From JAKFDI01 sp044508835 (GTDB taxonomy: Bacteria > Pseudomonadota > Gammaproteobacteria > Burkholderiales > Burkholderiaceae_C): DNA of 64,000 nucleotides. The notes under the pieces are model-generated. The model did not search any database, was not told the origin of the DNA, and saw nothing but the letters and a program-made list of their open reading frames with translations. The position numbers were made by a program, and so were the translations under genes. The DNA lies in contig JBIQHD010000004.1 of NCBI GenBank assembly GCA_044508835.1, positions 62,001-126,000 of the forward strand. Direction: 5' to 3'. Of this stretch, positions 25,545 to 33,750 are shown piece by piece (the first letter of the stretch is position 1; every line of letters starts with the position of its first letter).

Positions 25545-25961
25545 TCAACTGCACAGGGCCCGAATGTCGTCGGGCACGGGAATGGCGCGCAGCCTGTCGG
25601 CGTCCTGCGCGTCGCGCATCACGAAGACGCGGGTCTCGCTGCCTTCGCAAATGAGGTCACCGCCGCGGGTGACGCGGTGGTGCTGGATGAAGGCCTTGCC
25701 GCGCCACTCGCTCACGTGGGTGGCGATGGCGAGGGTCTCGCCGTAGGTGGCGGCCGTGACGAACCGGGTATGGATCTCCAGCAGCGGCGTGCCGACGATG
25801 CCGCGCGTCTTGACGAGCTCGCGCCACGGCGGCACGCCGCACTGCACGAAGAACGCGAGCGAGGCCGCGTCCATCCAGCGCGAGAAGTTCGGGAAGAACA
25901 CGATCCCGGCGGGATCGCAGTCGCCGAACTGCACCGTCACGGTGTGGGTGGTGGTCTTCAA
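25545..25961 (-). CDS. Acyl-CoA thioesterase (hot-dog fold, 4-hydroxybenzoyl-CoA thioesterase type)
   Basis: Hydrolyses an acyl- or aroyl-CoA. It has 138 residues from a TTG at 25961, giving MKTTTHTVTVQFGDCDPAGIV; the family motif is FGDCDPAGIVFFPNF with its catalytic Asp. No ATG lies upstream of the motif, AAGG is 8 bases before the TTG, and a CTG at 25976 is a weaker alternative. It follows the SDR gene by 11 bases and precedes the transporter genes. In context it could release an aromatic acid from its CoA ester. Confidence 0.82.
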   Translation of the reverse strand: MKTTTHTVTVQFGDCDPAGIVFFPNFSRWMDAASLAFFVQCGVPPWRELVKTRGIVGTPLLEIHTRFVTAATYGETLAIATHVSEWRGKAFIQHHRVTRGGDLICEGSETRVFVMRDAQDADRLRAIPVPDDIRALCS

Positions 25962-25972
25962 GCCGGACGCCT

Positions 25973-26737
25973 TCAGCGCGGCGCCATGCGCAGCGCGCCG
26001 TCGAGGCGGATCACCTCGCCGTTGAGCGAGAGGTTCTCGACGATGCCGGCCGCGAGCTGGGCGAATTCCTCGGGCTTGCCCAGGCGCTTGGGGAAGGGGA
26101 TGCTGGCCGCGAGCGACGCCTGCACCGGCTGCGGCAGCTCGGCCAGCAGCGGCGTGAGGAAGAGCCCCGGCGCGATGGTGACCGCGCGCACGCCGAACTG
26201 CGCCAGGTCGCGCGCGAGCGGCAGGGTCATGGCCGCCAGGCCGCCCTTGGAGGCCGAGTACGCCTCCTGCCCGATCTGCCCGTCGAAGGCCGCGGCCGAG
26301 GCGGTGCACACCACCACGCCGCGCTCGCCGTCTTCCAGCGGGTCGAGCTTCGCCATCTCGGCCACCGCCAGGCGGGTGGCGTTGTAGGTGCCGACCAGGT
26401 TGACCTCGATGACGCGGCGGAAGTCGTCCAGCGGCGCGGGCGAGCCGTCCTTGCCGACGATGCGCTTGGCCGTGCCGATGCCCGCGATGTTCATCAGGAT
26501 GCGCGCCGGCCCGTGCGCGGCGCGGGCGGCGGCCAGCGCTTCGAGCACGCTCGCCTCCGAGGTGATGTCGCAGGCGAGCCCGAGCCCGCCGATCTCGGCC
26601 GCCAGCGCCTTGGCGCCGTCGCCGTTGCGGTCGAGCACGGCGACCTTCGCGCCGCGCCGGGCGAGTTCGCGCGCCGTGGCGGCGCCGAGGCCCGAGGCGC
26701 CGCCGGTGACGAGCGCGGCCTGTCCCTGGATGTTCAT
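25973..26737 (-). CDS. Short-chain dehydrogenase, 3-hydroxyacyl-CoA dehydrogenase type
   Basis: The protein has 254 residues of classical SDR fold: TGGASGLG (cofactor loop, about 11-18), an Asp after the second strand (VLDRN, pointing to NAD), NIAG, the catalytic Ser-Tyr-Lys in TASAAAFDGQIGQEAYSASKGG split, and a C-terminus GEVIRLDGALRM typical of HSD17B10-like 3-hydroxyacyl-CoA dehydrogenases. It lies between the CoA ligase and thioesterase genes, so oxidation of the 3-hydroxyacyl-CoA made by the crotonase is the natural role. Confidence 0.85.
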   Translation of the reverse strand: MNIQGQAALVTGGASGLGAATARELARRGAKVAVLDRNGDGAKALAAEIGGLGLACDITSEASVLEALAAARAAHGPARILMNIAGIGTAKRIVGKDGSPAPLDDFRRVIEVNLVGTYNATRLAVAEMAKLDPLEDGERGVVVCTASAAAFDGQIGQEAYSASKGGLAAMTLPLARDLAQFGVRAVTIAPGLFLTPLLAELPQPVQASLAASIPFPKRLGKPEEFAQLAAGIVENLSLNGEVIRLDGALRMAPR

Positions 26738-26750
26738 CGTGTGCTCCCTG

Positions 26751-28598
26751 TCAGCGGTTGGGCAGGAGGACGTCGGCGCTGCCGCCTTCGTACAGCGACT
26801 CGACCAGCGCCGCGCGGTGCGTGAGCACGGCGCGCTGGTTGATCGAGCCCTTGTCGGTGATCTCGCCCTTGTCGATGGACGGCGGCTCGGCGAGCACCCG
26901 CGCCCGCGCCACGCGGTTCGCGCTGCCTGTGCCTTCGCGCCAGAACCGGTCGACCAGGCGCTGGAAGAAGCCGCGCACCTCGGGGTGGGCGAGCACCTTG
27001 CCGGCGGGCGCGTCGGCCGGCAGGTCCGCGAGCCGGCGGCATTCGTCCAGCCGCGGGAAGAACAGCACGCCGATCTCGCTGCGGTTGAGGCCGGTGACCA
27101 CCGCGTCCTGCACGCAGGGCGCCCCGGCGGCGATGAGGCGCGCGCGCAGCGGTCCGACGCTCACGAAGGTGCCGGTGGAGAGCTTGAAGTCCTCCGCGAT
27201 CCTGCCGTCGAACATCAGCCCGCGCTGCGGGTCGGCGGGGTCGACGAAGGTCACCGCGTCGCCGGTGCGGTAGAAGCCTTCCTCGTCGAACACCTCGGCA
27301 GTGAGCGCCGGCTCGCGCCAGTAGCCCGGCATCACGTTCGGCCCGCGGAAGCGGATCTCGGTCTTGCCGTCCATCGGCACCAGCTTGACCTCCACGCCGG
27401 GGCAGGGCAGGCCGATGTAGCCCGACTGGATGCCCGGCTTGAGCGCGAAGGTGCACGACGGTGCGGTCTCGGTCATGCCCAGGCCCGTCATCATGGCGAT
27501 GCGCTCGCCCACGGTCTGCGCGGCCAGGCGCTCGAGCTGGTCCCACACCGGCTGCGACAGGCCGGCGCCCGAATAGAAGAAGACCTTCACGCGCTTGAAC
27601 AGCGAGCGCCGCAGCACCTCGTCGTTCTCCATCGCCGCGGCGATCTCCTCGAAGCCCTTGGGCACGTTGAAGTAGATCGTGGGCGAGATCTCGCGCAGGT
27701 TGCGCAGCGTCTCGCCGATGCCCGCGGGCGTGGGCTTGCCTTCGTCGATGTAGAGCGTGCCGCCGTTGTAGAGGGTGATGCCGACGTTGTGGTTGCCGCC
27801 GAAGGTGTGGTTCCACGGCAGCCAGTCGAGCAGCACCGGCGGCTCCTCGGCGAGGAAGACCAGGCTCTGCCGCAGCATCTGCAGGTTGGCGCACATCATC
27901 CGGTGGGTGTTCACCACGCCCTTGGGCATCTTGGTGGAACCGGAGGTGAAGAGGAACTTGACGATGGTGTCGGCGCCGACCCGGGCGTGCGCCGCGTCGA
28001 TCTCGGCGCCGGGGACGGTGTCCAGCAGCGCCTGGAAGGGCGTGCTGGCGCGGCCGTCGAGGCCGCCTTCGGTCAGCACCACCTCGACGTCCGCGCCCAC
28101 AGTCGCGGCGATCGCGCGGGCGTAGGCGCCGCCGTTCGAGGCGAACACCAGCCCCGGCGTGATGTTGCCGAGGATGTGGCGCAGCTTGCCGAAATCCTGC
28201 GAGACCAGCGAGTACGCGGGCGAGACCGGCGTGTACGGAATGCCCGCCCACATCGCCCCCAGCGCCAGCGTGATGTGCTCCAGGTCGTTGTCGGAGAGGA
28301 TGGCGATCGGCCGCTCGGGCGAGAGGCCGCGGCGCGCCAGCGCCTGCCCGACCGCCCGCGCGCGCGCCAGCATCTGCGCGTAGGTGAGGGTGCGCCAGTC
28401 GCCGCCCTGGTGGCGCTTGGCCATGAACACCCGGTCGGGCGCCTGCGCGGCCCAGTGCGCCAGCCTGTCGGTCAGCCGCTCGGGGAAGGGCTGCAGTGCC
28501 TCGACGGAGCGCAGCACCCGCACCCCGTCGGGCCGGTCGGCGACCGTCGCCTCGATGCAGCCGCCGATGGGCGCGGCCCGGTACGGCACGGCGTTCAC
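26751..28598 (-). CDS. Feruloyl-CoA synthetase-like acyl-CoA ligase
   Basis: Activates a carboxylic acid to its CoA ester through an acyl-adenylate. It has 615 residues. The P-loop-like FLFTSGSTKMPKG (about residue 205), the adenylate motif GLGMTETAPS and the hinge/lysine end GEITDKGSINQ are all seen, as is the long insert between them typical of feruloyl-CoA synthases. The GTG start overlaps the crotonase stop by 4 bases (GTGA), so the two are coupled. Hydroxycinnamate is the likely substrate class, but other aryl or terpenoid acids are possible. Confidence 0.85.
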   Translation of the reverse strand: MNAVPYRAAPIGGCIEATVADRPDGVRVLRSVEALQPFPERLTDRLAHWAAQAPDRVFMAKRHQGGDWRTLTYAQMLARARAVGQALARRGLSPERPIAILSDNDLEHITLALGAMWAGIPYTPVSPAYSLVSQDFGKLRHILGNITPGLVFASNGGAYARAIAATVGADVEVVLTEGGLDGRASTPFQALLDTVPGAEIDAAHARVGADTIVKFLFTSGSTKMPKGVVNTHRMMCANLQMLRQSLVFLAEEPPVLLDWLPWNHTFGGNHNVGITLYNGGTLYIDEGKPTPAGIGETLRNLREISPTIYFNVPKGFEEIAAAMENDEVLRRSLFKRVKVFFYSGAGLSQPVWDQLERLAAQTVGERIAMMTGLGMTETAPSCTFALKPGIQSGYIGLPCPGVEVKLVPMDGKTEIRFRGPNVMPGYWREPALTAEVFDEEGFYRTGDAVTFVDPADPQRGLMFDGRIAEDFKLSTGTFVSVGPLRARLIAAGAPCVQDAVVTGLNRSEIGVLFFPRLDECRRLADLPADAPAGKVLAHPEVRGFFQRLVDRFWREGTGSANRVARARVLAEPPSIDKGEITDKGSINQRAVLTHRAALVESLYEGGSADVLLPNR

Positions 28599-29395
28599 GA
28601 CTTCGCCACCTTCGCCGCCTTGCCCTCGACGAAGGCGCGCATGCGGTGCTTCGCCGCCTCGTCGCCCTGGGCGATGGCGGCCATCAGGGATTCGGTGAAC
28701 AGCCCTTCGGCCTGCGTCTGGTCGGCGATGCGCGGCAGCGCGTGCATCACCGCGAAGTTCGACAGCGGCGCGTTCGCGGCCACCTTGGCGGCCAGCGCCA
28801 TCGCCTTGGCCAGGCCCTGGCCGTCCTCCACCGTGTACTGCGACAGCCCGATGCGCAGGCCTTCCTCCGCGTCGTAGACGCGGCCGGTGAGCATCATGTC
28901 GGCCATGCGCGAGGCGCCGATCAGGCGCGGGATGCGCGCCGAGCCGCCGCCGCCCACGAACAGGCCGCGCTGGCCCTCGGGCAGGCCGTAGAAGGTACTG
29001 GCCTCGGCCACGCGCACGTGCGCCGACGCGGCGAGTTCCAGCCCGCCGCCCACCACCGCGCCGTGCAGCACGGCGATCACCGGCACGCGGCCGAACTGGA
29101 TCTGCTCGAACGCCGCATGCCACGAGCGCGAATGCACGATGCCCTCGGCCACGCTGCGCTCGGACAGCTCCGACAGGTCGAGCCCGGCGCTGAAGTGCTC
29201 GCCCTCGCCGCTGAGCACCACCACGCGCGCCGAGGCGGGCAGGTTGACGAAGGTGGTGTGCAGCTCGGCGATCAGCGCGTCGTTGAGCGCGTTGCGCTTG
29301 GCGGGCCGCTGCAGGCGCACATGGGCAATGGCGCCGTCGAGCTCCACGGTCAACAATCGGGGTGAAGCTGCCGTGGCGGGCGAGACAATGGACAT
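28595..29395 (-). CDS. Enoyl-CoA hydratase/isomerase (crotonase family)
   Basis: The protein has 266 residues. RPAKRNALN, GEHFSAGLDL (first oxyanion loop), HGAVVGGGLELA (second oxyanion loop) and a Glu in GLPEGQRGLF at the position used as catalytic acid/base mark an active crotonase. The ATG at 29395 is used; a TTG seven codons upstream (29416) is less likely. First gene of the minus-strand run; presumably hydrates the CoA ester made by the adjacent ligase, or acts as a hydratase-lyase like Ech/HCHL, which sequence alone does not settle. Confidence 0.87.
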   Translation of the reverse strand: MSIVSPATAASPRLLTVELDGAIAHVRLQRPAKRNALNDALIAELHTTFVNLPASARVVVLSGEGEHFSAGLDLSELSERSVAEGIVHSRSWHAAFEQIQFGRVPVIAVLHGAVVGGGLELAASAHVRVAEASTFYGLPEGQRGLFVGGGGSARIPRLIGASRMADMMLTGRVYDAEEGLRIGLSQYTVEDGQGLAKAMALAAKVAANAPLSNFAVMHALPRIADQTQAEGLFTESLMAAIAQGDEAAKHRMRAFVEGKAAKVAKS

Positions 29396-29412
29396 GGCGC
29401 TCTCAGTGGTCG

Positions 29413-29423
29413 ACAACAGTTGT
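29413..29423. promoter_or_regulatory. Short palindrome before the crotonase gene
   Basis: ACAAC-A-GTTGT is a perfect 5+1+5 inverted repeat 18 bases upstream of the crotonase ATG, next to the AT-rich ATGTTTAATCAAATGA. TTGACC (29450-29445, minus) may be a -35 box. It could be a MarR operator half of the control region, but it is short. Confidence 0.3.
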
Positions 29424-29559
29424 GATGTTTAATCAAATGATCCCGGTCAAACACAGGGAAAACCCGTGATCGAAATGCCGAAAGCGCCAAGATTTCTAGG
29501 TAAATCCCGCGATTCCGGAGGGCCCCGGCCGGTCGCGAATCCCTGCGATCGGCCAAAAA

Positions 29560-29580
29560 TTGGTTAAATCACATAACCAA
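29560..29580. promoter_or_regulatory. 21-bp perfect inverted repeat, candidate MarR operator
   Basis: TTGGTTA (29560-29566), seven bases, TAACCAA (29574-29580). It is perfect in both arms and sits 14 bases upstream of the amidohydrolase start codon, in the divergent control region shared with the crotonase operon. A 20-odd-bp dyad near a promoter is the typical target of MarR dimers, and a MarR gene closes the operon. Binding is inferred. Confidence 0.6.
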
Positions 29581-29594
29581 AACAGGAGCCTCCC

Positions 29595-30458
29595 GTGAAG
29601 CACACCGACCTCATCGCCATCGACGTCCACACCCACGCCGAGGTGTCGTGCTGGAACCCGTTCGACAACTACGGCGAGGAGTACGACCGCGCGGCCGACA
29701 AGTACTTCCGCTCCAACCGCCGCCCGACGATCGAGGAGACGATCGCCTACTACCGCGAGCGCAGGATCGGCCTGGTGATGTTCACGGTCGATTCCGAGGC
29801 CCAGCTCGGCCGGCGCCGCATCCCCAACGAGGAGATCGCCGAGGCGGCGCAGAAGAACGCCGACATGATGATCTGCTTCGCCAGCATCGACCCGCACAAG
29901 GGGAAGATGGGCGCGCGCGAGGCGCGCCGCCTGATCGAGGAGCACGGCGTCAAGGGCTTCAAGTTCCACCCGACGGTGCAGGGCTTCCTGCCCTACGACA
30001 AGATGGCCTGGCCCCTCTACGAGGTGATCGCCGAGCACAAGCTGCCGGCCATCTTCCACAGCGGGCATTCGGGCATCGGCAGCGGCATGCGCTGCGGCGG
30101 GGGCCTGCGGCTGCAGAACAGCAACCCGATGCTGCTGGAGGACGTGGCCATCGACTTCCCCGACATCGAGATCGTCGTCGCCCACCCGAGCTGGCCGTGG
30201 CAGGACGAGGCGCTGTCGCTCGCCCTGCACAAGCCCAACGTGTGGATCGACCTGTCGGGCTGGAGCCCGAAGTACTTCCCGGCGCAGCTCGTGCAGTACG
30301 CCAACACGCTGCTCAAGGACCGCATGCTCTTCGGCAGCGACTACCCGCTCATCACGCCCGACCGCTGGATGAAGGACTTCGAGGAAGCCGGCTTCAAGCC
30401 GGACGTGCACCCGCTCATCCTCAAGGAGAACGCGAAGCGGCTCCTGCGCCTGGGCTGA
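29595..30458 (+). CDS. Amidohydrolase-superfamily metal-dependent hydrolase
   Basis: The protein has 287 residues. Metal ligands are visible: HTH in IDVHTHAE (about residues 11-13), FKFHPTVQ, FHSGHSG, VVAHPSW and the Asp in FGSDYPL near the C-terminus, the layout of the amidohydrolase-2/ACMSD group. GTG start with AGGAG 6 bases upstream. It is divergent from the crotonase/CoA-ligase operon. In Rhodococcus the amidohydrolase-type CouO hydrolyses 4-hydroxyphenyl-beta-ketoacyl-CoA after the CouL-CouM-CouN steps; the same set of families here makes that role plausible. Decarboxylase or lactonase activity are alternatives. Confidence 0.83.
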   Translation: MKHTDLIAIDVHTHAEVSCWNPFDNYGEEYDRAADKYFRSNRRPTIEETIAYYRERRIGLVMFTVDSEAQLGRRRIPNEEIAEAAQKNADMMICFASIDPHKGKMGAREARRLIEEHGVKGFKFHPTVQGFLPYDKMAWPLYEVIAEHKLPAIFHSGHSGIGSGMRCGGGLRLQNSNPMLLEDVAIDFPDIEIVVAHPSWPWQDEALSLALHKPNVWIDLSGWSPKYFPAQLVQYANTLLKDRMLFGSDYPLITPDRWMKDFEEAGFKPDVHPLILKENAKRLLRLG

Positions 30459-30507
30459 CGCCCGGGCGCGCGGCGCGCCGCCGCCACGGCGGCGCCCGGC
30501 TGCCGTC

Positions 30508-30705
30508 CTAGCTGCGGCTCGAGAGCGGGCAGGTGCTCACGCCGAACAGCGCGTACAGCGGGCAGGTCTTGAACAGGCCGGTCACCAGCGGCACGAGGCC
30601 GAGCCAGCCCCACCAGCCGACGGTGCCCGTGGCCGCGAGGCCGACCAGCACCAGGCCGAGCGCGATGCGCAGGATGCGGTCGATGCCGCCGATGTTCGCT
30701 TTCAT
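30508..30705 (-). CDS. YgaP-like small membrane protein (DUF2892)
   Basis: The protein has 65 residues and two membrane helices (about 11-28 and 30-46), beginning MKANIGGIDRILRI, the DUF2892 hallmark, and with Cys in TCPLY and STCPL. Such proteins occur alone or as the membrane part of YgaP rhodaneses, usually in sulfur or persulfide operons. It starts 11 bases after the stop of the ArsR-type regulator gene and is co-transcribed with it. The function is not established. Confidence 0.85.
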   Translation of the reverse strand: MKANIGGIDRILRIALGLVLVGLAATGTVGWWGWLGLVPLVTGLFKTCPLYALFGVSTCPLSSRS

Positions 30706-30716
30706 GGGCCTTCCTT

Positions 30717-31028
30717 TCAGGGACAGTAGATCTTCTGCAGCGCGGTGATCAGCGTCTTCACGCTCGGGTCGTCCACGCGGTAGTACAGGGTCTGCGCCTC
30801 GCGGCGATAGGTCACCAGGCCTTCGTCGCGCATCTTCGCCAGGTGCTGCGACAGCGCCGACTGGCTCAGCTCGACGTGCTGCAGCAGCGCGCCGACCGTC
30901 ATCTCTCCTTGCTCCAGCAGCAGGCACAGCACCAGCAGCCGGTGCTCGTTGCCGAGCGCGCGCAGCATCGCGGCCGCCTGTCCGGCACCGTGCAGCATGA
31001 ACTGCCTGTCCTTCTTGCGCTTTGTCAT
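30717..31028 (-). CDS. ArsR/SmtB-family regulator, two-cysteine persulfide-sensor type (BigR/SqrR/YgaV-like)
   Basis: The protein has 103 residues with a winged helix (VELSQSALSQHLAKMRDEGLV split, about 52-72). It has exactly two cysteines, Cys35 in LLVLCLLLEQ and Cys102 at the end (KIYCP). The same pair forms the tetrasulfide bridge in BigR, SqrR and YgaV, and metal-site residues of SmtB types are not evident. The start at 31028 is preferred because longer versions would translate through the AT-rich operator region. Divergent from an MFS and a sulfide:quinone oxidoreductase gene. Confidence 0.85.
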   Translation of the reverse strand: MTKRKKDRQFMLHGAGQAAAMLRALGNEHRLLVLCLLLEQGEMTVGALLQHVELSQSALSQHLAKMRDEGLVTYRREAQTLYYRVDDPSVKTLITALQKIYCP

Positions 31029-31037
31029 GGCTGCGGC

Positions 31038-31073
31038 TTGTTCATGAGAATCTAATTTAGGATATTCTAATAT
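31038..31073. promoter_or_regulatory. AT-rich divergent promoter/operator of the sulfide module
   Basis: An AT island in GC-rich DNA. TTAGGATATTCTAA (31057-31070) is a near-perfect palindrome (TTAG-x-ATAT-x-CTAA). On the plus strand TTGTTC (31038-31043), 17 bases, then GATATT (31061-31066) is a plausible promoter whose -10 lies inside the palindrome. BigR-type repressors bind AT-rich palindromes overlapping the -10 region. Confidence 0.6.
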
Positions 31074-31120
31074 AAAAGCCATGTGAAGGCTGCAAGCCGT
31101 TCCCCACTTCCGGTGCCGAC

Positions 31121-32362
31121 ATGACCCGCCAGGCCCTCGCCGCTTCCGCTCCATCGACCGCCGAAGGCGCCGCAGCCGCGGCGCCGGGGCGGCGCAACGT
31201 CGGCCTGCTGGTGGCGGCGCAGTCGCTCGGCGGCGCGTCGGCGCCGATCATCATTTCGCTCGGCGGGCTGGTGGGCAAGATGCTCTCGGCCGACGCGACG
31301 CTCGCCACGCTGCCGGTGAGCCTGTTCAACCTCGGGCTGGCGCTGTCCACCCTGCCGGCGGCGCTGCTGATGAAGCGGCTCGGCCGGCGCGCCGCCTACG
31401 TGATCGGCGCCGCGCTGGGCGTGCTGTCGGGCATCGTCGCCGCCTTCGGCATCCTGCGCGGCAGCTTCGAGACCTTCTGCGTGGGCACGGCGATGGCCGG
31501 CTTCTATGCCGCCTGCGTGCAGAGCTATCGCTTCGCCGCGGCCGACGCCGTGGCGCCGCCGCAGCGGGCGAAGGCGATCTCGCGGGTGATGATCGGCGGG
31601 CTGGTCGCCGCCGTGATCGGCCCGCAGGTGGTGATCTGGACGCGCGACGCCCTGCCCACGGCGCCGTTCGCCGGCAGCTTCTTCGGCCAGGCGGCGCTGG
31701 CGCTGCTGGCGCTGCCGCTGGTGGCCCTGCTGCGCATGCCCCGCATGACGGCCGACGAGGTGGCCGGCACCGCGCGGCCGCTGGCGGCCATCGCCCGCAC
31801 GCCGCGCTTCGTGGTGGCGGCCACGGCCGGCGTGGTGTCCTACGGGCTGATGAGCTTCATCATGACCGCCGCGCCGATGGCGATGGTGGGCTGCGGCTTC
31901 ACCGTCGGCGAGGCGGCGCTGGGCATCCAGTGGCACGTGCTCGCGATGTTCGCGCCCAGCTTCTTCACCGGGCACCTGATCGCCCGGCTGGGCAAGCCGG
32001 GGGTCACGGCGCTCGGCCTCGCGCTGATCGGCGTCTCCGGGCTGGTCGCGCTCGGCGGCCAGGAGCTGTGGCATTTCTGGGGCTCGCTGATCGTGCTCGG
32101 CGTGGGCTGGAACTTCGGCTTCATCGGCGCCACCGCCCTGGTGACCGACTGCTACGCGCCCGCCGAGCGCGCCAAGGTGCAGGCGCTCAACGACTTCCTC
32201 GTCTTCGGCACGGTGGCCGCGGCCTCGTTCGCCTCCGGCCGGCTGCTGGACACCTCGGGCTGGGAGGTGATCAACGCCGCGATGCTGCCGCTGGTGGGCG
32301 TGGTGCTGCTCATGCTGGCGGCGCTCGCCCGGCACGCGCGCCGGCCGCAGCCGGCGACATGA
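31121..32362 (+). CDS. MFS transporter
   Basis: The protein has 413 residues and about twelve membrane helices. The A-motif-like loop LMKRLGRRAAYVIGA lies near residue 90, and a central cytosolic loop (RMPRMTADEVAG) separates the two halves. First gene of the plus-strand unit followed by the sulfide:quinone oxidoreductase gene (27 bases later). Substrate unknown; the company of sulfur genes suggests a sulfur oxyanion or thiol export, but this is a guess. Confidence 0.8.
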   Translation: MTRQALAASAPSTAEGAAAAAPGRRNVGLLVAAQSLGGASAPIIISLGGLVGKMLSADATLATLPVSLFNLGLALSTLPAALLMKRLGRRAAYVIGAALGVLSGIVAAFGILRGSFETFCVGTAMAGFYAACVQSYRFAAADAVAPPQRAKAISRVMIGGLVAAVIGPQVVIWTRDALPTAPFAGSFFGQAALALLALPLVALLRMPRMTADEVAGTARPLAAIARTPRFVVAATAGVVSYGLMSFIMTAAPMAMVGCGFTVGEAALGIQWHVLAMFAPSFFTGHLIARLGKPGVTALGLALIGVSGLVALGGQELWHFWGSLIVLGVGWNFGFIGATALVTDCYAPAERAKVQALNDFLVFGTVAAASFASGRLLDTSGWEVINAAMLPLVGVVLLMLAALARHARRPQPAT

Positions 32363-32389
32363 CGACATCCCTCACCACAGGAGACAGCG

Positions 32390-33733
32390 ATGAGACAGCG
32401 ACATGAACCGCAGGCACGCCCCGCGCCGAGCCGGCGCGAGGTGCTGGCCGCCCTCGGCGCGGCGGGCGCCGGCGCCCTGCTGCTGCAGCCGCGCCCCGCG
32501 GCGGCGGCCGTGGAGAAGACGCGCACCGGCGCGCGCATCGTCATCGCCGGCGCGGGGGCGGCCGGGCTGGCGGCGGCCTCGCAGCTGAGCGCCCGGCTCG
32601 ACGGCGCGACGATCACGCTGGTCGACGAACGCCGGGCGCACTACTACCAGCCCGGCTTCACCCTGGTGGCCGGCGGCATCAAGCCGGCGGACTACCCGGT
32701 GTCGACCACCGCCGAGTACGTGCCGGCCGGCGCCACCTGGCTGCCCGAGCGCGTGGCCGAGATCGACCCGGACGGCCGCAAGGTCGTCACCTCCGGCGGC
32801 AAGGCGCTCGCCTACGACTTCCTCGTCGTCGCCACCGGCCTCGCGCTCGACTACGCCGCCATCGAGGGCATGGACGAGGGCCTCATCGGCACGAACGGCC
32901 TGGGCAGCATCTACCGCGGCCCCGAGGCCGCGCACGCCACCTGGCGGCTCCTGTCCGACTTCGCCGACCGCGGCGGCACCGGCGTCTTCCTGCGCCCGGC
33001 CACCGAGATGAAATGCGCCGGCGCGCCGCTGAAGTACGCCTTCCTCACCGAGGACCACCTCACGCGCCGCGGCAACCGCAGCAAGGCCGAGCTCATCTAC
33101 AACGCCAACAACAAGTCGCTGTTCGGCGTGCCCATCGTGGCCGAGAAGGTGCGCATGCTGTTCCAGCAGCGCGGCATCCGGGTCGCCTACGACCGGGTGC
33201 TCAAGGCCATCGATCCGGGGCGGCGCATCGCCACCTTCGCCACGCCGGAAGGCAGCGTCGAGCTCGGCTACGACTTCATCAACGTGGTGCCGCCGATGCG
33301 TGCGCCCGACGTGGTGCGCCGCAGCCCGCTGCCGTGGCGGCAGGGCCCGTTCGCCGCCGACGGCTGGATGGAGGTGGACCGCGGCACCCTGCGCCACCTG
33401 CGCTATCCCGAGGTGTTCGGCGTCGGCGACGTGGCCGGCGTGCCCAAGGGCAAGACGGCGGCCAGCGTGAAGTGGCAGGTGCCGGTGGCGGTGGACCACC
33501 TGGTGGCGCAGATCGCCGGGCGCACGTCCGAGGCGCGCTACGGCGGCTACACCTCCTGCCCGCTCATCACCCGGCTCGGCCAGGCCATGCTGATCGAGTT
33601 CGACTACGAGAACAACCTCGTGCCGTCGTTCCCCGGCGTCATCGCGCCGCTCGAGGAGCTGTGGATCAGCTGGGTGATGAAGACGATGGCGCTCAAGCCC
33701 ACCTACATCAGCATGCTGCGCGGCCGCGCCTGA
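32390..33733 (+). CDS. Sulfide:quinone oxidoreductase-like flavoprotein, Tat-exported
   Basis: The protein has 447 residues. A Tat-type signal (SRREVLAAL, Arg15-Arg16, hydrophobic to about 40) points to periplasmic placement. The FAD loop GAGAAG is at about 53-58. Two conserved SQR cysteines are present, Cys209 in EMKCAGAP and Cys390 in YTSCP; the third Cys of type I SQRs is absent. It would oxidise sulfide or persulfide and reduce quinone at the membrane. The divergent BigR-like gene supports a sulfide role. Flavocytochrome c sulfide dehydrogenase-like function is the main alternative. Confidence 0.85.
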   Translation: MRQRHEPQARPAPSRREVLAALGAAGAGALLLQPRPAAAAVEKTRTGARIVIAGAGAAGLAAASQLSARLDGATITLVDERRAHYYQPGFTLVAGGIKPADYPVSTTAEYVPAGATWLPERVAEIDPDGRKVVTSGGKALAYDFLVVATGLALDYAAIEGMDEGLIGTNGLGSIYRGPEAAHATWRLLSDFADRGGTGVFLRPATEMKCAGAPLKYAFLTEDHLTRRGNRSKAELIYNANNKSLFGVPIVAEKVRMLFQQRGIRVAYDRVLKAIDPGRRIATFATPEGSVELGYDFINVVPPMRAPDVVRRSPLPWRQGPFAADGWMEVDRGTLRHLRYPEVFGVGDVAGVPKGKTAASVKWQVPVAVDHLVAQIAGRTSEARYGGYTSCPLITRLGQAMLIEFDYENNLVPSFPGVIAPLEELWISWVMKTMALKPTYISMLRGRA

Positions 33734-33750
33734 GCCGCAGGAGACGTTCC

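Noticed and set aside
29413..29423. ACAACAGTTGT as the main MarR operator
   Set aside because: It is short enough to occur by chance. The 21-bp perfect dyad at 29560-29580 is a far better candidate, so this is kept only as a low-confidence site.
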